Shown: positions 20,001 to 29,654, counted from the first letter of the stretch. The stretch: 36,657 bases of DNA from Stentor coeruleus (GCA_001970955.1 MPUH01000751.1:1-36657), one strand, 5' to 3'. Made by a program: numbers and translations. The notes: a model not told the origin generated them from the sequence alone.

Positions 20001-20469
20001 GTCTTGAGACTATTGACCTCCATTCTGATGAGTACCGCATGACTATATTTTTGCATCGATCATTGTATTCAGCTATTCCTAGGGCTAGAACGTCTTTTTT
20101 AGTCTTGATTGAGTACATTTTGTCAATCTCAAATTCTATTGGCAGACCGTGGCAATCCCAACCAAATCGTCTTTCCACATCAAAACCGTTTTGATGTGCA
20201 TATCGTGTCACAACATCTTTAATTGTCCCTGCTGCTATGTGCCCATAGTGAGGAAGACCTGTAGCAAAGGGTGGGCCATCATAGAATGTATATTTTTTAT
20301 TACCTTTGTTCATTTCCAATGCTGTCATAAATGCTTTTTTTTCATCCCAGAACTTTAAGATTTCTTCTTCGATTTCAGGGAAATTCGGTTTTTCTTGAAC
20401 CTTTCCGAAGGTTGATACTCGTCGCATCATCAAAAAATTTATTAAGCGTGTACCATTTATTCTCAGCAT
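17037..20469 (-). CDS. IARS1: Isoleucyl-tRNA synthetase, eukaryotic cytosolic type, 1088 aa after collapsing assembly repeats
   Basis: This class I synthetase charges tRNA-Ile. The HIGH motif reads HYGH (residues 74-77) after FYDGPPFATGLP, and the KMSKS motif reads KLSKS (about 621-625). The connective editing domain is present (for example AWTTTPWTLPTNLA and GTHNHSYPFCWRSNTPLIYRP). Sequence detail matches the eukaryotic cytosolic enzyme, not the bacterial type. Two Ns at 18983 and 19147 sit in duplicated sequence and break the frame. Joining 20469-19149 to 18982-17037 removes 166 bases and gives one clean 3267-nt frame, close in size to yeast (about 1070 aa). The N-terminus has an extra basic stretch (MLRINGTRLINFLMMRRVSTFGK) before the conserved NFPEIEEEIL. 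Met14 or Met15 could be a second start. Confidence 0.95.
18901..19227. repeat. Two abutting direct duplications around Ns at 18983 and 19147 inside the IleRS gene
   Basis: Bases 18901-18982 recur at 18986-19067 with two differences, and 19067-19146 recur at 19148-19227 with one. The 163-base piece between the two Ns is thus fully redundant: its left half repeats the left flank and its right half repeats the right flank. This is the signature of a small bridging contig that was not merged. One difference changes His to Gln. Confidence 0.93.
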
Positions 20470-21206
20470 TGTAAAGTTAGATTTTGATGAAATTTTTTTG
20501 TCAGGATAAGAACGTTTGTGAGTAAAGTGTTGAACTTAAGGAGATGGATAGGATTTTTATTAAAAACTAGAGTATATTTTAAGGATTATGTGATATACTG
20601 ATAGTTTTAGAGGGTTTTAGTATAAGAAATGATTAAGAATTAAAATATAGATAATTTTTTTTTTATTTAGTCTGGAAAATATATTTGGGCTATGCACAGA
20701 TGCTATAAAAACTCGCATACACAATTATTTTTCACTTGTTTTAATTCTAATTCTGGTTTAAATAAGAAGATTTTTAAATGTAGACATATTAAAAATTATT
20801 ATCCGCTTTCCTTCATTTTTTTAAAGCCTCCCTTTACCCAAGCCTCACAAATCCTTCTCACACCAGCAATAAGCATCATCATCCAACCTCAACAACATCA
20901 AAAACCCTAACTTTTATTCCAAACACACAAATTTAGCATCCAAAAAATTTTCAAGCCTAAAGCCCTCAATCCACCCGTAAAATCCTTCTCCAATTCATTC
21001 ATCACATTTTCCAAAACCCTTCTACCTCTCCATCCTCACCACCTTCAAAACTCTTTCCTTCAATAAATTTCCCATAAAAATTTTCGTTTTTACGCAAAAA
21101 CCTCTTAATCTTCTCATCTCCCAAGTCCCAAAAAATCAATACCTTCTAATATTCCATCCTATCATTCTAACATTTAGCTAATATGAATATATAAAATAAT
21201 TCCGTT
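20470..21206. other. Divergent intergenic region with strongly C-rich right half
   Basis: This lies between the IleRS start and the next plus-strand gene, so it should hold both promoters. From about 20800 to 21180 the plus strand is pyrimidine-rich with very few G. A 72-codon frame at 20692-20910 looks like chance: it has no domain and its residues simply follow the base bias. Confidence 0.5.
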
Positions 21207-22016
21207 ATGAAAAAAAATATCAATAAACTGTCTTTATCCAAAGACTTCAATAGCACCAATCCACAAAAAAGAATAAACAATAGTGCAAGTTTTCTTCTCG
21301 AGAACTCTATGACAAGAAGAGAATATCAAAGTAAAGGGAAAGAAATGTGGCAGTTAATAAACAACCGTAAAGATCTTGAAGCCAAAATCAAAAGGCTCGA
21401 AAATCGCATAACCCATTTAAGTTTTGAACAACAAAGGACAGAAAAAATCATTGAAGGGACTAAAAAAAAACATGAGAGTTTTTCTAAGATAAGAGATGAT
21501 GTTGCTCAGGAAAAAATACAAAAAAATGAATATAAAAAGAACCAATATAGGACTTTAAGTGAGACAAAAGATAAGCTTATAAAAGAAAGAAAGGAGCTTA
21601 AAGAGAAAATAAAGGATAATAAAACGAAAATCATGCAGAAAAATGTTGAAGTGAAAAATGCGATGAAAGAAAATACGAAGATTGGCTTGTTGATGAGGAG
21701 AGAAGAAGAAAAAGGGGAGTTTTTAAGGAATAAAGAAAAAGTTGTTGAGGTGTCGGAGAGTATTAAAAAAATACACCATGGGAGGAATTCGAGTTTACAG
21801 ACTTTGAGGCAGATGAAAGAGGAAGAGTATACAAATCGTATGCAGGAACAGATTAAAGCACAGGAAGATGCGGTTAAGAGGATCCAGGAACTTGAGATGA
21901 TTGAAATCGAGTTTATGGAAAAACTTCAGACCACGCAGAAAATGCAGGAGACTGTAAATAGTATCCTCTCATCTCCAACCCATAAAGATATAAATTTACT
22001 CTCATTTAACCTTTAA
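21207..22016 (+). CDS. Coiled-coil protein of unknown function, 269 aa
   Basis: After a 35-residue basic N-terminus, nearly the whole protein (40-250) is Lys/Glu-rich and predicted as continuous coiled coil. The last 15 residues are more hydrophobic. I recognise no family, and there is no membrane segment or signal. A structural role in basal body, cilium or cortex would fit the architecture, but nothing in the sequence proves it. The ATG is about 15 bases after a TATATAAAAT run. Ends in TAA. Confidence 0.75.
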   Translation: MKKNINKLSLSKDFNSTNPQKRINNSASFLLENSMTRREYQSKGKEMWQLINNRKDLEAKIKRLENRITHLSFEQQRTEKIIEGTKKKHESFSKIRDDVAQEKIQKNEYKKNQYRTLSETKDKLIKERKELKEKIKDNKTKIMQKNVEVKNAMKENTKIGLLMRREEEKGEFLRNKEKVVEVSESIKKIHHGRNSSLQTLRQMKEEEYTNRMQEQIKAQEDAVKRIQELEMIEIEFMEKLQTTQKMQETVNSILSSPTHKDINLLSFNL

Positions 22017-22556
22017 ACACGCATTTGTTACGATATTTTTACAGTGTAAAATAACTCGATAAGTAAATATCGACTTAATAAATATGGATATTTGAAACAT
22101 AATTCCTTACGGAAATATTAGAAAGATTTTAGAGAGTTACCTGAAATAAATGAAATATATGTGGATTTAATATTATATAAATATATAATAATCTAAATTG
22201 ATATATAGAAATAGTCGACTAAAATTATAGATATATAGCTGATATATCATATTCTATATATAATAGAAAATCAAATCTAAACCATACTTATTTGAATTGT
22301 AAATATTTTTATGTATATTTATGTATTATTGATATTTTACTGTTCTATAGTATAAGTATTAAAGTTAGGAATATTGATTCTTATATTGAAGCTTGCTCAG
22401 GATCTTTGAAAAATAAAGTTGATATAACTAAGCGAATTGATATAAATCGATATGTTGCGAATTGCCTATATTAAAATTCGAGAATTATTATAGATAAGCT
22501 CTCCTTTCTATCACTAAGTAATCTATTTAAATTTACTATATAAATTAAAAATCTTT
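22017..22556. other. AT-rich spacer with an ATG-less open frame
   Basis: The frame from 22223 to 22474 is open, and its end looks gene-like (EACSGSLKNKVDITKR and on), but it has no ATG. Upstream the same frame is crossed by TAA, TAG and TGA. It could be the tail of a decayed gene. Several TATA-rich stretches occur, and no RNA gene was found. Confidence 0.4.
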
Positions 22557-23414
22557 ATGATGGATGATCATGTATTGTCTTATGAAACGATTTCTGAAGA
22601 GAACGTTAATATAAATCCTCTAAAAAATTGTCAAGATTGCCAAGTGCCAGTTTCAAAAACCTCAGGTTTCTTTTGCAAATCTTGCTCTGGAAGAATATGC
22701 GATACTTGCTCCGTTGGACAAAAGGGAGAACATGGTTTTTTATGTCAGAAATGCGAGAAAATTATAGCGAAAACCCATGAAAGTGTTAAAATGTGCTTAA
22801 AAAACCTAAAAAACTCTAACAACAATTTGACAGTATCCACAATAAAATCCCTTAAAGAGCGGCAAGATATTATCAACAGCTTAAAAGAAAGGTCGGATAA
22901 TCATAAAATTGCCCAAACCTTAAGCGAGAATGTCGACAATCTTAGACAAGACTTTGCTGATAGTGTTGAAATATTAATGTATAAGCAAAGAGAAAAAAGG
23001 TCGATTTCCGAAAAACTCAACCAAAAACAATACACTTTATTTGCAATGGACGTCAAAGACCAGACTGTGTCTTTTACACTCAAAACTCTGCTCTCCGAAC
23101 TACTTTGCCCATCATCTGCCCATAACAACAAAGAAGCTCTTATTCAAGAAAATCAACAACTAAAACAGCAAATCGAAGAAAAACTCATAGAAAATGACAA
23201 ATACTATATTGAAACAATAAACTCATTAAAAAACCTAAGATCAGAAATAGATAAAGAGCATTACCAGAGACCCAAACCACCAACTTCTGTTGACTCTATC
23301 AAAAGTTTAGAAGAAATCCAAGACTTCATCAAAAAAACCAAACAAGAACTAAACCAAACACATGAAGATATCAGACATTTAGCTGAAAATTATATAAAAA
23401 CTGCTCTTATTTAA
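22557..23414 (+). CDS. FYVE-like zinc finger and coiled-coil protein, 285 aa
   Basis: The N-terminal region has eight cysteines in four CxxC pairs at 25/28, 40/43, 48/51 and 63/66. The spacing (C-x2-C-x11-C-x2-C-x4-C-x2-C-x11-C-x2-C) is that of FYVE-type and related double-zinc fingers. The basic RRHHCR patch that binds PI3P in true FYVE domains is replaced by GFFCKSC. Lipid binding is therefore doubtful, and a Rab-effector-type or protein-binding finger is as likely. Residues 75-285 are helical with coiled-coil stretches, interrupted near 185-195. Two Met codons start the frame, and either could be used. Confidence 0.8.
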   Translation: MMDDHVLSYETISEENVNINPLKNCQDCQVPVSKTSGFFCKSCSGRICDTCSVGQKGEHGFLCQKCEKIIAKTHESVKMCLKNLKNSNNNLTVSTIKSLKERQDIINSLKERSDNHKIAQTLSENVDNLRQDFADSVEILMYKQREKRSISEKLNQKQYTLFAMDVKDQTVSFTLKTLLSELLCPSSAHNNKEALIQENQQLKQQIEEKLIENDKYYIETINSLKNLRSEIDKEHYQRPKPPTSVDSIKSLEEIQDFIKKTKQELNQTHEDIRHLAENYIKTALI

Positions 23415-23450
23415 TTAGTAAATTGTTTATTTTAATATATATTATCGTCA

Positions 23451-23492
23451 AAAGGCACATCAATACTATCACTTTTATGAGAAAGTGCCTTT
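23451..23492 (+). other. Inverted repeat / possible RNA hairpin in 3' flank
   Basis: AAAGGCAC at 23451-23458 is perfectly complementary to GTGCCTTT at 23485-23492. A second, overlapping stem pairs CACTTT (23470-23475) with AAAGTG (23482-23487). The two stems share GTG and exclude each other. It lies 36 bases after the stop of the FYVE-like gene and could affect 3' end formation. Confidence 0.5.
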
Positions 23493-23789
23493 CATGAAAC
23501 TTTCCTTTTGCAGGTTATACTTGTGTAAAAATAGGATTTTAGTATTTTTTCGAACAAAAATGCTAGGTTTTGTTATTTTATGTGAAGTTTGATGATGATT
23601 TTATTTTTGATGCTGCTTTAAGAATTTTTAAGTTCTGGATAATATTTAAGGATAAATAATGATAATGTTCTTATAAATCACTTCTTCTTTTCATTATATC
23701 ACAGCTAATCGGATTTAGAAAACTTGGGTTAAATCATTCCATTTCAACATCAGCCGCATCAAAAATTTTCGCAGGAATAATAAAATCTT

Positions 23790-24159
23790 TAGCTTTTGAG
23801 CTAAAAAATACTCACAACACTAAAATCTCTCATCGTCCTGACATCGTAAGAAACAAATTCTTAAAATCTGAAGTTCTCCTAACATCCTGAAAGCCACTTT
23901 TCTCCAAAGACAAATATCAAAACTCTATAAAAATCCATAAATAATCCAAAATAAGTCAAAATCTTCAAACATANCTAGCTTTTGAGCTAAAAAATACTCA
24001 CAATACTAAAATCTCTCATCGTCCTGACATCGTAAGAAACAGATTCTTAAAATCTGAAGTTCTCCTAACATCCTGAAAGCCACTTTTCTCCAAAAACAAA
24101 TATCAAAACTCTATAAAAATCCATAAATAATCCAAAATAAGTCAAAATCTTCAAACATA
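23790..24159. repeat. 184-bp direct duplication across N at 23974
   Basis: Bases 23790-23973 recur at 23976-24159 with three transitions. It looks like an unmerged overlap of contig ends, possibly from two haplotypes. It lies in non-coding DNA. Confidence 0.9.
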
Positions 24160-24316
24160 ACATTCTCATCTTATATTTCCGTCTATTATCCATCTTTCCA
24201 TCCAAACTAAATTCCCCATCATCTTTAAACCCTTATCTTTAATCATCCTCACTTTTATAATTAAAACTCAATAAGATATCACAAGCCCAAATTTATATAC
24301 GATAATTAAAAAAACC

Positions 24317-25102
24317 TTAATTTTTACACTGAGTCTCTGTATTGTGTAAAACCCATTGAGTCATTTCAACAATTTCACTATCTTGACTATTCATAAGATA
24401 ATTCAATGTGTCAAATATCCCTAAGTTCAAGCATTCATTTGTTGGACCTTCATTACCTTTACTTCTAGTATTATAAATAATATCTGATAGCATAAGTAAA
24501 CATTTTTTTACAATCCTTGGGCTTTCTCCTGATACTAAAAGTAAATTTATAATATCAAGTCCTTTCATTTGTATGAATTTATCTCTAGCATCAGCATATT
24601 GTCCACGAACAAGGCCACTTATACATGCTATATATTGTTCTTTTAATTGAAGATCAGTTTCTTCATTAATTCTTGCACAAAGACCTTCTAAAGCATGTTC
24701 AGCCAAAGCATTTTCTTGAACAGGTGGGTTGTTTTGAACTGCTGACATGAAGATTGATGCACATATTTTACGTACACTTTGGTATTGAGAACCGATCATA
24801 CATTTGATTATGTGCTTGAAATGACCTAATTTGACCATGTTTTTAGCCATATCAAGGTTTTCTATTACTTGAAGTATCAACTCAGCTGCTTTTTCTTTTT
24901 GTTCACACTCTTCTGGAGACCCATTTTCTAGCTCGGAAAGGATTTTCGCCCCTTTTTGCATGATTTCGTTGTCGTCTACTACTATTGATGATAAAGCATC
25001 TTTAAGCCATTGCTTTGTTTCTTCATCCATTTGTTTGAATTCTGAAGGGCGAGTTCCGTCAGCGTATTGCATTGACCATCTGAGCAAACCTTGCCAATCC
25101 AT
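24317..25102 (-). CDS. HSPBP1: HspBP1/Fes1-type Hsp70 nucleotide exchange factor, 261 aa
   Basis: This family clamps the Hsp70 ATPase domain through armadillo-like repeats and releases ADP, in the cytosol or nucleus. The N-terminus (MDWQGLLRWSMQYADGT) matches the Fes1-type start, in which LLxWS is conserved. The core (75-240) shows armadillo helices: LILQVIENLDMAKNMVKLGHFKHIIKCM, then SVRKICASIFMSAVQNNPPVQE, which is the family's most typical patch. Further repeats cover REQY-like and LVRG segments and RIVKKCLLMLSDIIYN. Length equals the short Fes1 form (about 290 aa in yeast), without the long N-terminal extension of human HspBP1. No signal peptide is present, so it is not the ER paralogue Sil1. 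Confidence 0.88.
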   Translation of the reverse strand: MDWQGLLRWSMQYADGTRPSEFKQMDEETKQWLKDALSSIVVDDNEIMQKGAKILSELENGSPEECEQKEKAAELILQVIENLDMAKNMVKLGHFKHIIKCMIGSQYQSVRKICASIFMSAVQNNPPVQENALAEHALEGLCARINEETDLQLKEQYIACISGLVRGQYADARDKFIQMKGLDIINLLLVSGESPRIVKKCLLMLSDIIYNTRSKGNEGPTNECLNLGIFDTLNYLMNSQDSEIVEMTQWVLHNTETQCKN

Positions 25103-25972
25103 TATTATGTTAGAGGATGTGGAATGATAAATAATTTTTAGAATTTTCTAGAAAAAAGATTTAAATGTCAGTCAAAAGTTGACTTTTGTGGTATTTATCT
25201 TTTGAGGTTAACTTTTCAGCAATTAGTATTTTGATATTTATAGATGGATTAGTGAAAGTAAAAATTTATACAGCATTTTGCCATGAAGGATTATTAGTGG
25301 AAATGACAACTCAGAAATTAAATTTAACATAAATTTACATCATATTTGAGTTTAGAATATTTATCTTATCATTACCTAGAATCAATATTTTTTTTGTTCT
25401 TAAAATGATAATACTAAGTTAATACAGCTCATTTGAAATCAAGCCCAATCTTAGTCTTTTGATAAAAACTTCTTATGCTCATAAAAACTTGAATGTAATA
25501 AAATAATCTTCCCTTATGACAAACTGATATCCCTTAATGAAAACCATTAATAATCTCTTTAAAAGCCTAGGAATTTAATATTTTAAAGAAAATTTGTATA
25601 CTAAAGAAATTATTTACTTAGAAAAAGTATTACTTAAAAACCAAGCGAGTTACTATATAGAAAAATTTTATGAAATAAACTACCTAGCAATACAGCCTCT
25701 AATAACCTAGATAAATAGTTCATCCAATCATAAAACCAAAAAAAAAACTATATCAACATCATACAAAATACCAAAAAATAAAAGAAAAAACCTAAATTCC
25801 TATAACATTTCATACAATTCTTCAAATCATATTAATTTCTCAATCATCCCCATTCAAAAATTACTTTCTTCAAATCCTCCTCCAAAGTATAATTTCTCTT
25901 TTTTCCCTAATTTTCTTTATAATCCTAATAATTTGCATACCCTAATAAAAAAAAGTTTTTTCTTATAATATA
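25103..25972. other. AT-rich divergent intergenic region
   Basis: The 870 bases lie between two divergent starts. The right 170 bases are pyrimidine-rich and G-poor on the plus strand. I see no gene, RNA or repeat. Confidence 0.5.
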
Positions 25973-26272
25973 ATGGTATTGATTAAAGCGATACTTAGAA
26001 GGACTTCAAACTTGGCAGCAAGATCTTTGACTCCTTTGAAAAAAGGAGACCCAGAGGCGAAGAAACCTGTTTATATTGATGGAGTTCGTGTGTTCCCACC
26101 AACTATTGACGAAAATGGCAACGTGACCTATTATCAAGAGTTCCCTGCTGGATGGAAGCCTTATTCTTATAACTATATAGGCCATGGTTGGCTTGTGGGA
26201 ACACAAATGCTCTTATGGGGAGCTGCTTATGTGTATTGGAGCAGTACAAGGGAACGTAAGGAACTTCTTTAA
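25973..26272 (+). CDS. Small probable mitochondrial membrane protein, 99 aa
   Basis: I do not recognise the family. The first 25 residues (MVLIKAILRRTSNLAARSL) are basic, lack acidic residues and would form an amphipathic helix, as in mitochondrial presequences. A hydrophilic middle part (YIDGVRVFPPTIDENGNV) is followed by one hydrophobic segment with many aromatic residues (WLVGTQMLLWGAAYVYW) and a short charged tail. This is the usual build of small supernumerary respiratory-chain or ATP-synthase subunits. It might be one of the many lineage-specific ciliate subunits, but nothing proves it. The ATG follows a TATAATATA run. Confidence 0.75.
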   Translation: MVLIKAILRRTSNLAARSLTPLKKGDPEAKKPVYIDGVRVFPPTIDENGNVTYYQEFPAGWKPYSYNYIGHGWLVGTQMLLWGAAYVYWSSTRERKELL

Positions 26273-26944
26273 CTAGCTTTAGTTTATGATTTCAGAGATT
26301 TTGCTTTATGCTTTATAAGAAATTAGAAATTTTATATAGGATTCTGAGTTGAATTACTTTTTAGATTTGGATTTTTGGAAATTAAGTGAATGATTGTCTA
26401 GAATGCTTGAAGGAATGAATCAGGTTGATTTTAAAAAGTTTGGATATGGTTTAGATGATAAGCTTTTGTAGGTAAACTAGGATTTTTTTGAAGTTGGGTT
26501 GATTAGGAAAAAATATAATATTTGAGTTTATCCGGATTTATTTTTAGATTTTATATGTTTAGTTTAGTAAAATAATGGCTTTGGTTATATGTAAATGTAT
26601 TAAAAATATAAGATAATTTTATAGTTGGGGTATTTTTTGGTAGTAATAATTTAACTATAAGATATTATATCTTTCAACATCGAAATACTATCTACTATAA
26701 TATGCAATACAGTTCCCGTTGAAAAAACTACCATTCTCATATATAAAAAAAAATCTTAAATCACAACTCTAAAACTTAGTTTCCAAAACTAAATCCACTC
26801 CTTTCTAAAATCAAATTTTCACAAAATAAATCATTATCCTAACGCATTTCTCTCAAAAAAAAAATTATCAAAACTCAGCCAAAGATTCCAAACTATCTAC
26901 ACATATTTTTTTATCATCATTTTATAATATTTTATAATATATTT
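26273..26944. other. Convergent intergenic region
   Basis: The left half, 3' of the plus-strand gene, is G/T-rich. The right half, 3' of the minus-strand gene, is C/A-rich. This is a clear mirror-image base skew around the midpoint near 26650. A short palindromic TATAATATTTTATAATAT run lies just before 26945. No gene was seen. Confidence 0.55.
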
Positions 26945-27466
26945 CTACCATGGACTAACATTTATACTAGGATTATGAGCATGTCCTCCAAGCCAAACAC
27001 TGCCATTTCTACTACAACTACTTTTAATAGTATTTCTAACAATTTTATTAGAAACCATATCGCCTTGAATTTCGTTTATATTTAAAGCTTTTCCTTTAAT
27101 TTGAAATTTAATCTTTGGTGCTTCTGGTGCTTTCCAAAGACTAGAGTCCAAAGAGCTTCCTAGATAATAGTTCATATTAAGTCTTTTTGCATAGCCATTA
27201 AGTTTGGGATTTTGACTGGGTTGAAGTCTTTTTTTTGGTAATAAATTTTGTGTATTACAAAAAGACAGACATATAGGATTCGATTTTATGTTTTTTTCAG
27301 TTTTTTTACGCAATTTTGTCATTTGGATGCCTTGTTTATATCGTGAAGGCCAGTGAGTTAGTTTTCTTGTATGGCAAATCATAGGGCTTAGTTCAAGGTC
27401 AGATAAGCCAAGGTTAGGAATGAGCCTTAATTCACTTTTGCTACGTTTAGTGATTGACAACTTCAT
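26945..27466 (-). CDS. Hypothetical basic protein, 173 aa
   Basis: I do not recognise it. The protein is strongly basic (Lys/Arg/Asn-rich), without coiled coil, signal peptide or membrane segment. It is probably largely disordered, with a few Trp-containing patches (LTHWPSRY, SSLWKAPEAPKIKFQIKG, and WLGGHAHNPSINVSPW at the C-terminus). Short conserved-looking patches in a disordered basic background are typical of microtubule-inner or cytoskeleton-associated proteins, but this is only a suggestion. The frame is ATG to TAG, and the ATG follows an AT-rich leader. Confidence 0.6.
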   Translation of the reverse strand: MKLSITKRSKSELRLIPNLGLSDLELSPMICHTRKLTHWPSRYKQGIQMTKLRKKTEKNIKSNPICLSFCNTQNLLPKKRLQPSQNPKLNGYAKRLNMNYYLGSSLDSSLWKAPEAPKIKFQIKGKALNINEIQGDMVSNKIVRNTIKSSCSRNGSVWLGGHAHNPSINVSPW

Positions 27467-28517
27467 ATTATTATACTAAAATTATATATTTTTGTAGGGA
27501 TTAAAATTTTAAAGATATTGTGAGGAGTAAATGAAAAATAAGAAGAGGAATGAGAGTGAATCGATAATAGTTTTTAGGACTTTTGGTATTTTTTTTTTGG
27601 TTATTTTGAAGTAAAATATTGTTTGGGAGTGCATGTGTCGGAATTTTTTATGAGTTTTTTAATTTACTATTTATTATGTTATTGATATTAGAAGTATGGA
27701 TATAAAAATATGATTGTGCTTTAGGTTTTATTGTAATCTGAGGAAATTTATTATTAAATTTTGTTGTAAGAGCATAAAAGTGAAGATTATTTTTTTGTAA
27801 AAGCTTTAGAATTTTAAGTAAAGTGTGAGTTAGAGTACTATTTATTATTATGCAGTGATATTAAGATGCAATAAAATAATAGTTATTTATGGTATTTAAT
27901 AAGAAATATTTTGTCACACAATCATAAGTTTATTAAGAATATGAATTTGTGCTTGAATCTATGCCAAAATTCATAAAAAGGTAACTAAAAATGCAAAATA
28001 CTAATAAAAAATATTCCTCAAAACCATGTATTATGCTTAAAATAATAATCATAATAAAAACAATATACTATTCCTCTATAAAAATACAAGTGAATATTAA
28101 TTCTAATTACCACAACAATCATTATTTCCATAACTCTAAATAATTATGACCTACCAAAACTATAAAAATCACATAAAAACCATANTGCTATGCCAAAATT
28201 TATAAAAAGATAACTAAAAATGCAAAATACTAATAAAAAATATTCCTCAAAACCATGCATTATGCTTAAAATAATAATCATAATAAAAACAATATACTAT
28301 TCCTCTATAAAAATACAAGTGAATATTAATTCTAATTACCACAACAATTATTATTTCCATAACTCTAAATAATTATGACCTACCAAAACTATAAAAATCA
28401 CATAAAAACCATAAAAGTCATATCAAAAGCCTTAAATTCAACCACAAAATTTCCAATCTAAAAAATTTCATCATCTTCTATTTTTCACATCCTTTCTTAA
28501 TATCAATTATATACTTA
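27467..28517. other. Intergenic region with assembly duplication
   Basis: Two 226-base copies around N 28185 inflate this gap, so its true length is probably about 820 bases. The left 200 bases, 5' of a minus-strand gene, are purine-rich on the plus strand. The right end, 3' of a minus-strand gene, is C-rich. No gene was seen. Confidence 0.55.
27959..28413. repeat. 226-bp direct duplication across N at 28185
   Basis: Bases 27959-28184 recur at 28188-28413 with four transitions. This is non-coding and most likely an unmerged overlap of contig ends. Confidence 0.9.
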
Positions 28518-29078
28518 TTAAACATTACCTACACTCATTCTATGCTTACACCTATGACACCTAATATTCACATCTTTACAACTTTTCATAGCATATGGCA
28601 ACAAAAAGCACCCACAAATGCCTCCAGAAAAAAAAATCGCAACCGAACTCCAAAAAGTTTTCGAAGAATTCTCATAATAAACTTCAGTCGCTGTCTCACA
28701 ACCACAATAAGCGCACCAAGACAATGTAGGAATCCCTGTATCCAAATCAAAATCTTCAGTTTTCATTTGAGGAATTTCTAACTGACATGGTTTCTCTATA
28801 GAATTAGCATCAGAGTCGTCACGAAGTTTGATCATTTTTTCTTGGATTTTGATTAGAGATTCTTCTGAGAATTTTATAAAAGCCTCATGTGTCCCAGACA
28901 TTGATGTTAGCTGAGTTGCTAAAGTTTGATATGATACAAAAGATCCTGGGTGTGTGTTTTCAGTTAGTTCAAAAGGTATTGGAGAGATTTTGCTTTTTAT
29001 TATAGGGGAGTTGAACCTACTGGACATGGAGAAAACAGGAGAGTCTTCTAAATTTTGAGGCTTTGCTTGACTTGTCAT
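28518..29078 (-). CDS. LITAF-domain membrane-associated protein, 186 aa
   Basis: LITAF (SIMPLE) domains fold a zinc site around a hydrophobic helix that dips into the cytosolic face of late endosome and lysosome membranes. Residues 118-186 show the pattern. There is a first pair, C122 and C125. Then comes the hydrophobic stretch 143-163 with the typical GGICGCFLLPY, followed by CKDV and the second pair C174 and C177 (CHRCKH). The first 115 residues are Ser/Pro-rich and probably disordered, where relatives carry short trafficking motifs; no PPxY was seen. A role in endosomal sorting follows from the family, not from the context. Confidence 0.85.
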   Translation of the reverse strand: MTSQAKPQNLEDSPVFSMSSRFNSPIIKSKISPIPFELTENTHPGSFVSYQTLATQLTSMSGTHEAFIKFSEESLIKIQEKMIKLRDDSDANSIEKPCQLEIPQMKTEDFDLDTGIPTLSWCAYCGCETATEVYYENSSKTFWSSVAIFFSGGICGCFLLPYAMKSCKDVNIRCHRCKHRMSVGNV

Positions 29079-29510
29079 ATTATTTAAATATACCCGGGTA
29101 TGTAAATGGAGTTATGAATATAAGGATTTTTAGAAGATGGGAACAATGATAGGATTGTGAAGTTATTGGGAAGGATAATAGAGTTGGGAGTGGTAGTTTA
29201 GTTTTAAGGGATAATTTATAAGATGCTTTGGGGTAGGTATTATAAGGGATTTTTTTTGTAGTATAAGATTGAATTTTCAGTGCAGTTTATATAAAACAGA
29301 AGCGAAAATTGATAATTTCTAAGTCCTTTCCAAGTCTTTGGATTTTGATGAGATGATAATAATTGCAGAAAGGGCTTTGATTCATGCATTAAAAAAACTG
29401 AATTAAATTTGGCAGTAAAGTAAATAACACAAGCAAGTTAGAAAAAACTTCGAATAAAATGAAGGCTATATGATGGCAATGTGTAGCTTCCAAAACCGAA
29501 AGTGATTATT

Positions 29511-29654
29511 AAAATTGCCTTTTAAACTTAGAAGAATAATAAGCCATGAGCATTTCAAGCCCGGAAATTCTTTCATATTACTAAAATTGCCTTTTAAACT
29601 TAGAAGAATAATATGCCATGAGCATTTCAAGCCCAGAAATTCTTTCATATTACT
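29511..29654. repeat. 72-bp tandem repeat, two copies
   Basis: Copies at 29511-29582 and 29583-29654 differ at two positions (AAGCC against ATGCC, and CCCGG against CCCAG). There is no N between them, so this is a candidate true duplication. A third partial copy of its end reappears at 29729-29748. Confidence 0.85.

Larger units (their letters stand above)
23415..24316. other. Convergent intergenic region containing a hairpin and an assembly duplication
   Basis: The spacer lies between two genes that end towards each other. It holds the inverted repeat at 23451-23492 and a 184-base duplication around N 23974, so its true length is probably about 715 bases. The right part is C-rich on the plus strand. 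No gene was seen. Confidence 0.6.

Noticed and set aside
20692..20910. 72-aa plus-strand ORF before the coiled-coil gene
   Set aside because: Its residues follow the C-rich base bias of the 5' flank, and no domain or conserved pattern is visible.
22292..22474. 60-codon frame with gene-like end
   Set aside because: It has no ATG (the frame starts at TTG), and the upstream part is crossed by all three stops. A possible 15-nt intron at 22350-22364 does not produce a convincing protein. It is kept only as a note in the spacer entry.
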